From Clostridia bacterium (GTDB lineage: Bacteria; Bacillota; Clostridia; Oscillospirales; QAMX01), in assembly GCA_024404415.1 (NCBI GenBank), contig JAKSPX010000044.1, positions 1 to 8,937 on the forward strand: a stretch of DNA of 8,937 bases. The letters are read 5' to 3'. Positions 5,940 to 8,937 of the stretch are shown here, one piece after another. Position 1 is the first letter of the stretch; the number at the start of each line of letters is the position of its first letter. The translations under genes were made by a program, and so were the position numbers. Below the pieces are notes generated by a model, which worked only from the letters and a program-made list of their open reading frames with translations, had not been told where the DNA came from and made no database searches.

Positions 5940-7187
5940 ATGAATCAGTATAGGCCGTCGATCTCCGTCGACGCGCTCCGGGAGCGTTACGCCGCCCGCA
6001 TTTCCGAGATCGCCCTGGCGCTCGGCTCCAACTGCGTCCTTCTGACGCTGGAGGGCGTGGTGTGCTGCCGGGTCGACCCGGTCGGCACAGTGAACCAGAC
6101 GCCGCTCCACCCGGTCTGTCCCTTTTTCAAGGAAGCCTCTGATAAAGTCATCCTCAGCCGTTCAGCCGAGCTGGTGACCTGCCAGGCGGGGTATCTCTTC
6201 GCCGTCGCGCCGCTTTATTCCGAATCAGGCGCCGATGGGATCGTTTTACTGGGGCCATTGTCCCTTTCCGACACGCTCCGGTGCCCGCGCCCCGAGGGCG
6301 GCATCTGCTCGCCTGTGCGCCGCACCACGCGCGCCCGCGCCGACGCGGTGACCCATCTTCTCAACATCGTCTCCTCCGAGATCTCCGACCGCGACGCCGC
6401 TGAAAAGCTCGCTTCCGAAAAGCGTTTCGGTGCGCGCATGGAGATCGTCGCCGGGATGAACGCCATCCGCCGTTCGGGCAAAAAGGATGCCTATCCCGCC
6501 AAAATGGAGGATACGCTCTCGGAAGCCATCGCCTCCGGCGACGTCGACAAGGCGAAAGCCACCTTAAACCGCATTCTTTCCTATGTTTTCTACGCCAGCT
6601 CCACCGCAAACGACAGCGACCTTGTCCTGACGCGCCTTATCGAGCTTCTCACCGTGATGTCGCGCGCCGCCATCCGCGCCGGAGCCGACACCGCCTACTG
6701 CCTCGACCTCAACGCCGCAAGCGTCCGCGACGCTGTAAGGCAGTTCGGACACGAGGCGCGCATCGAGGATATCGCCGTGTGGTTAAGCGACGTTTTGGAA
6801 AAATATACCGTCGTTCTGACCGATCTCGGCTCCACAAGACACGCCGATATGCTCTCCGCCGTGAAAAATTATATTCTTTCCAATTATATGCACAAGCTGA
6901 CACTCGAAGAGCTTGCCGAGCAGGTCTTCATTTCCCCGACCTATCTTTCCAAAATTTTCAAAAGCGAGGTCGGGATGCCCTTTGTCCAGTACCTCAACCA
7001 GATCCGGGTGGAGCAGAGCAAATATCTGCTTCTTTTCACCGACAAGCCCATTTCGGAGATCTACTCCCTGACCGGCTTCGAAGACCAGAGCTACTTCACC
7101 AAGGTCTTCCGCAATATCGTCGGCGTATCTCCCGGCAGGTTCCGCGAAAGCGCGGGACGTCTTGATCAGTCGTCAATCGCAAAATAA
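5940..7187 (+). CDS. AraC-family regulator with PocR-like sensor domain
   Basis: The 415-residue protein ends in a standard AraC/XylS double helix-turn-helix (about 304-404): LTLEELAEQVFISPTYLSKIFKSEVG followed by GFEDQSYFTKVFRNIVGVSPGRFR. Residues about 10-112 resemble the PocR sensor domain: a hydrophobic core, HPVCPFF (H57, C60), C81 and a GIVLLGPL strand. The call on this part is moderate. A helical linker (about 155-300) joins the two. PocR in Salmonella responds to 1,2-propanediol and controls B12-dependent genes; regulators of this build often lie beside corrinoid methyltransferase genes in Clostridia. The ATG at 5928 gives four more residues but has no ribosome site; the ATG at 5940 has GGAG at 5930-5933 with 6-bp spacing and is preferred. 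The corrinoid gene follows after 24 bp, so the regulator is likely co-transcribed with its targets. Confidence 0.88.
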   Translation: MNQYRPSISVDALRERYAARISEIALALGSNCVLLTLEGVVCCRVDPVGTVNQTPLHPVCPFFKEASDKVILSRSAELVTCQAGYLFAVAPLYSESGADGIVLLGPLSLSDTLRCPRPEGGICSPVRRTTRARADAVTHLLNIVSSEISDRDAAEKLASEKRFGARMEIVAGMNAIRRSGKKDAYPAKMEDTLSEAIASGDVDKAKATLNRILSYVFYASSTANDSDLVLTRLIELLTVMSRAAIRAGADTAYCLDLNAASVRDAVRQFGHEARIEDIAVWLSDVLEKYTVVLTDLGSTRHADMLSAVKNYILSNYMHKLTLEELAEQVFISPTYLSKIFKSEVGMPFVQYLNQIRVEQSKYLLLFTDKPISEIYSLTGFEDQSYFTKVFRNIVGVSPGRFRESAGRLDQSSIAK

Positions 7188-7211
7188 AAATATATAAGGA
7201 GAAAAAGCATC

Positions 7212-7853
7212 ATGATCCTCGAAGAAATTTCTCTCGCCCTGCAGGCCGGCCGTTCCAAGCTGGTCGTTGAAAAGGTCAACGCCGCTCTTGCCGAAGGCAT
7301 CGACGCCTCCACCATCCTCAACGAGGGCCTCCTCGCCGGCATGAACGTCGTCGGCGAAAAGTTCCAGAAGAACGAAGTTTACGTCCCCGAAGTTCTCGTC
7401 GCCGCCCGCGCCATGAACAAGGGCACCGACATCCTCAAGCCGCTCCTCGCGGACGCCGGCGCTGAGCCTCTCGGCCGCGCCTGCATCGGCACCATCCAGG
7501 GCGACCTGCACGACATCGGCAAGAACCTCGTTCGCATGATGCTCGAAGGCAAGGGTATTGAAGTCATCGACCTCGGCGTTTCCGTCGATCCTGAGACCTT
7601 CATCAACACCGCCATCGAAAAGAACTGCGATATCATCTGCTGCTCCGCTCTTCTCACCACCACCATGGGCCACATGAAGGACGTCTGCGACCTCGCCACC
7701 GAAAAGGGCATCCGCGAAAAGGTCTTCATCATGGTCGGCGGCGCGCCTGTCACCCAGGCTTTCTGTGACCAGATCGGCGCTGACTGCTATACCTCCGACG
7801 CTGCTTCTGCTTCCGACAAGGCGGCTGAGTTCCTCCGCGCCAAAAAAGCATGA
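7212..7853 (+). CDS. corrinoid (B12-binding) methyl-carrier protein, MtaC/MtbC/MttC-like
   Basis: This 213-residue protein has the two-part build of methyltransferase corrinoid proteins: an N-terminal four-helix cap (about 1-85; GLLAGMNVVGEKFQKNEVYVPEVL) and a Rossmann-like B12 domain. The base-off signature DxHxxG is D98-L-H100-D-I-G103, where His100 would bind cobalt; S145-x-L147 and G176-G177 complete the nucleotide-loop site. Such proteins carry a methyl group on Co from a substrate-specific methyltransferase to a second one that loads CoM or tetrahydrofolate. No substrate methyltransferase (MtaB, MttB or MtbB type) is adjacent. AAGGAG (7196-7201) lies 10 bp before the start. The stop overlaps the next start as ATGA. 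The URO-D-fold protein at the left end of the window is a candidate partner. Confidence 0.93.
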   Translation: MILEEISLALQAGRSKLVVEKVNAALAEGIDASTILNEGLLAGMNVVGEKFQKNEVYVPEVLVAARAMNKGTDILKPLLADAGAEPLGRACIGTIQGDLHDIGKNLVRMMLEGKGIEVIDLGVSVDPETFINTAIEKNCDIICCSALLTTTMGHMKDVCDLATEKGIREKVFIMVGGAPVTQAFCDQIGADCYTSDAASASDKAAEFLRAKKA

Positions 7854-8860
7854 GTGATCTCGCTTTTGAAAGAGCCGCTTACGTTCTCGCAAGCGACTTT
7901 ATGCCGACCGACGGCAGCACGGACGTCGCCGATCTCCTCCAGAAGGTGATCGACGAACATCCCAACCGCACCATTTTCCTCCCGGACGGCACTTATCTGC
8001 TCTCCCATCCCGTTCTGACGCCCGCCAACCCCAAAACCAGCGTCGAGCTGCGTCTTGCGCGCTACGCGGTTCTGAAGGCGGCCGAAAACTGGGATTCCGA
8101 AGAGGCCATGATCCGTCTCGGCGCAAAAGACCCCGCCAACGACATCTTTACCGTGGGAAGCTATTATACCTTCTCCGGCGGCGTCATCGACGGCAGCGGC
8201 GTCGCCTCCGGCATTTCCATTGACGGCGGGCGCGAAAGCGGCATCCGCGACGTCTCCATCAAGCATACGCAGATCGGCCTCCACATCAAGTACGGCGCCA
8301 ACAGCGGTTCCTCCGACGACGACATTTTCAATGTCCACATTGTCGGCAGCGGCAAACCGGATTCCATCGGCGTACTGATCGAGGGCTTTGACAACACGCT
8401 GACCAATATGCGCATTGCCAACGTCCATGAGGGTATCATTTTGCGCGGTGCCGGCAATTCCATGCGCAATCTCCACCCGCTTTATACCTGCGACTACACC
8501 GATTACGAGAATTCCTGCGCCTTCCGCGACGAGATCGGCAACAACTGGTATGATTTCTGTTACAACGATCAGTTTGCCACCGGTTTCTATTTTGGTGAAG
8601 GAGCTCTCAGCATCATGCAGAACTGCTTCTCCCTGTGGTATTCCCCCCGCGGCAACATGCAGAACGTGGTAAAATGCAAAGGCGTGTTCCGCTCGGCATT
8701 CGAAAACCTCCGCGTCGGATTCCACAACGACTCCGATCCCGCCTGTAACTCGGTCCTTCTGGCCGGGAAAGACGGCGGTGATGGCTTCTTCAGACGCCCC
8801 GTTTTCGATCCCGCGCGCATCAAGGAAGACGATCTCTTCTACCGTCACATCGTCAAATAA
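7850..8860 (+). CDS. pectate-lyase-superfamily parallel beta-helix protein, cytoplasmic
   Basis: The 336-residue protein begins with the pattern of the pectate_lyase_3-type N-terminus: D-STDVADLLQKVIDEHPNRTIFLPDGTYLLSHPV (about 21-57), then short strand-turn repeats such as GGVIDGSG, GISIDGGRESGIRDVSI, GLHIKYGANSGSSDDD and GVLIEGFDNTLTNMRI, typical of right-handed beta-helix rungs. Relatives cut polysaccharides as lyases or hydrolases, or bind or epimerise sugars; I see no residue set that fixes the reaction. There is no signal peptide or membrane segment, which is unusual for the fold and suggests action on internalised oligosaccharides. The start overlaps the corrinoid stop by 4 bp (ATGA) and no Shine-Dalgarno site is visible, so translation is probably coupled. 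Codon use resembles that of its neighbours. A role together with the corrinoid protein is an inference from this coupling. Confidence 0.8.
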   Translation: MSDLAFERAAYVLASDFMPTDGSTDVADLLQKVIDEHPNRTIFLPDGTYLLSHPVLTPANPKTSVELRLARYAVLKAAENWDSEEAMIRLGAKDPANDIFTVGSYYTFSGGVIDGSGVASGISIDGGRESGIRDVSIKHTQIGLHIKYGANSGSSDDDIFNVHIVGSGKPDSIGVLIEGFDNTLTNMRIANVHEGIILRGAGNSMRNLHPLYTCDYTDYENSCAFRDEIGNNWYDFCYNDQFATGFYFGEGALSIMQNCFSLWYSPRGNMQNVVKCKGVFRSAFENLRVGFHNDSDPACNSVLLAGKDGGDGFFRRPVFDPARIKEDDLFYRHIVK

Positions 8861-8871
8861 CACGATAGGCA

Positions 8872-8937
8872 AAAGGGGCTGTAAAAAACTCACAAGACCC
8901 TGTCATTCCGAGCCAGCGCCGCAGCGTTGGCCGTGGG
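8872..8937. repeat. left end of a second copy of the 1341-1495 element, cut by window edge
   Basis: Bases 8872-8891 match the 20-bp terminal repeat of the first element with one mismatch (G for T at 8876). The copy then has GTCATTCCGAG and a GCCAGCGC/GCGTTGGC stem (8912-8919 with 8924-8931) around the same CGCA loop, followed by CGTGGG, the counterpart of CGTGGC in copy one. It is in the same orientation, 12 bp after the beta-helix gene. The right half lies outside the window. No other terminator is visible for the operon here. Confidence 0.75.

Noticed and set aside
7787..8893. A 368-codon minus-strand frame opposite the beta-helix gene
   Set aside because: It is antisense to a recognisable fold, with composition typical of a mirror frame and running through the repeat at 8872.

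Overview
The window looks like a chromosomal piece of a GC-rich member of the Clostridia (Bacillota), possibly an Oscillospirales-type gut anaerobe. The evidence is a SpoIVB-type sporulation peptidase, a clostridial pyruvate formate-lyase operon behind a ZTP riboswitch, Shine-Dalgarno sites of the Bacillota kind, and a corrinoid methyl-transfer module with its own AraC/PocR-like regulator. The exact taxon cannot be fixed from the sequence alone.

Layout, left to right. (1) 1-1330: a minus-strand operon of a uroporphyrinogen-decarboxylase-fold (MtaA/CmuA-like) protein followed after 12 bp by the first 46 codons of an alpha-L-fucosidase (GH29) that runs off the window; an extended -10 promoter precedes it. 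(2) 1341-1495: a 155-bp non-coding element with perfect 20-bp terminal inverted repeats and two internal hairpins. (3) 1502-4656: minus-strand pflB-pflA, with one base between the genes. They are transcribed from a near-consensus sigma-A promoter (4628-4656) through a ZTP (pfl-motif) riboswitch whose expression platform is an intrinsic terminator (4469-4512). (4) 4682-5726: a minus-strand spoIVB-like serine peptidase with its own strong terminator. (5) 5727-5939: a divergent intergenic region. (6) 5940-8860: a plus-strand operon of an AraC regulator, a corrinoid-binding methyl-carrier protein and a cytoplasmic pectate-lyase-fold (parallel beta-helix) protein; the last two overlap by ATGA. (7) 8872-8937: the left end of a second copy of the element seen at 1341.

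How the genes may work together. PFL makes acetyl-CoA and formate; its ZTP riboswitch ties expression to the 10-formyl-tetrahydrofolate state, so formate is probably used for one-carbon supply. The corrinoid protein and the URO-D-fold protein are the two usual partners of a B12-dependent methyl-transfer pathway, which also feeds folate one-carbon pools. Their neighbours here are carbohydrate-active folds (GH29 and a beta-helix lyase/hydrolase fold), both without signal peptides. The most interesting hypothesis is therefore a cytoplasmic system that takes methyl groups from O-methylated plant or host glycans. This is inference; no methyltransferase is directly adjacent to the corrinoid gene inside the window.
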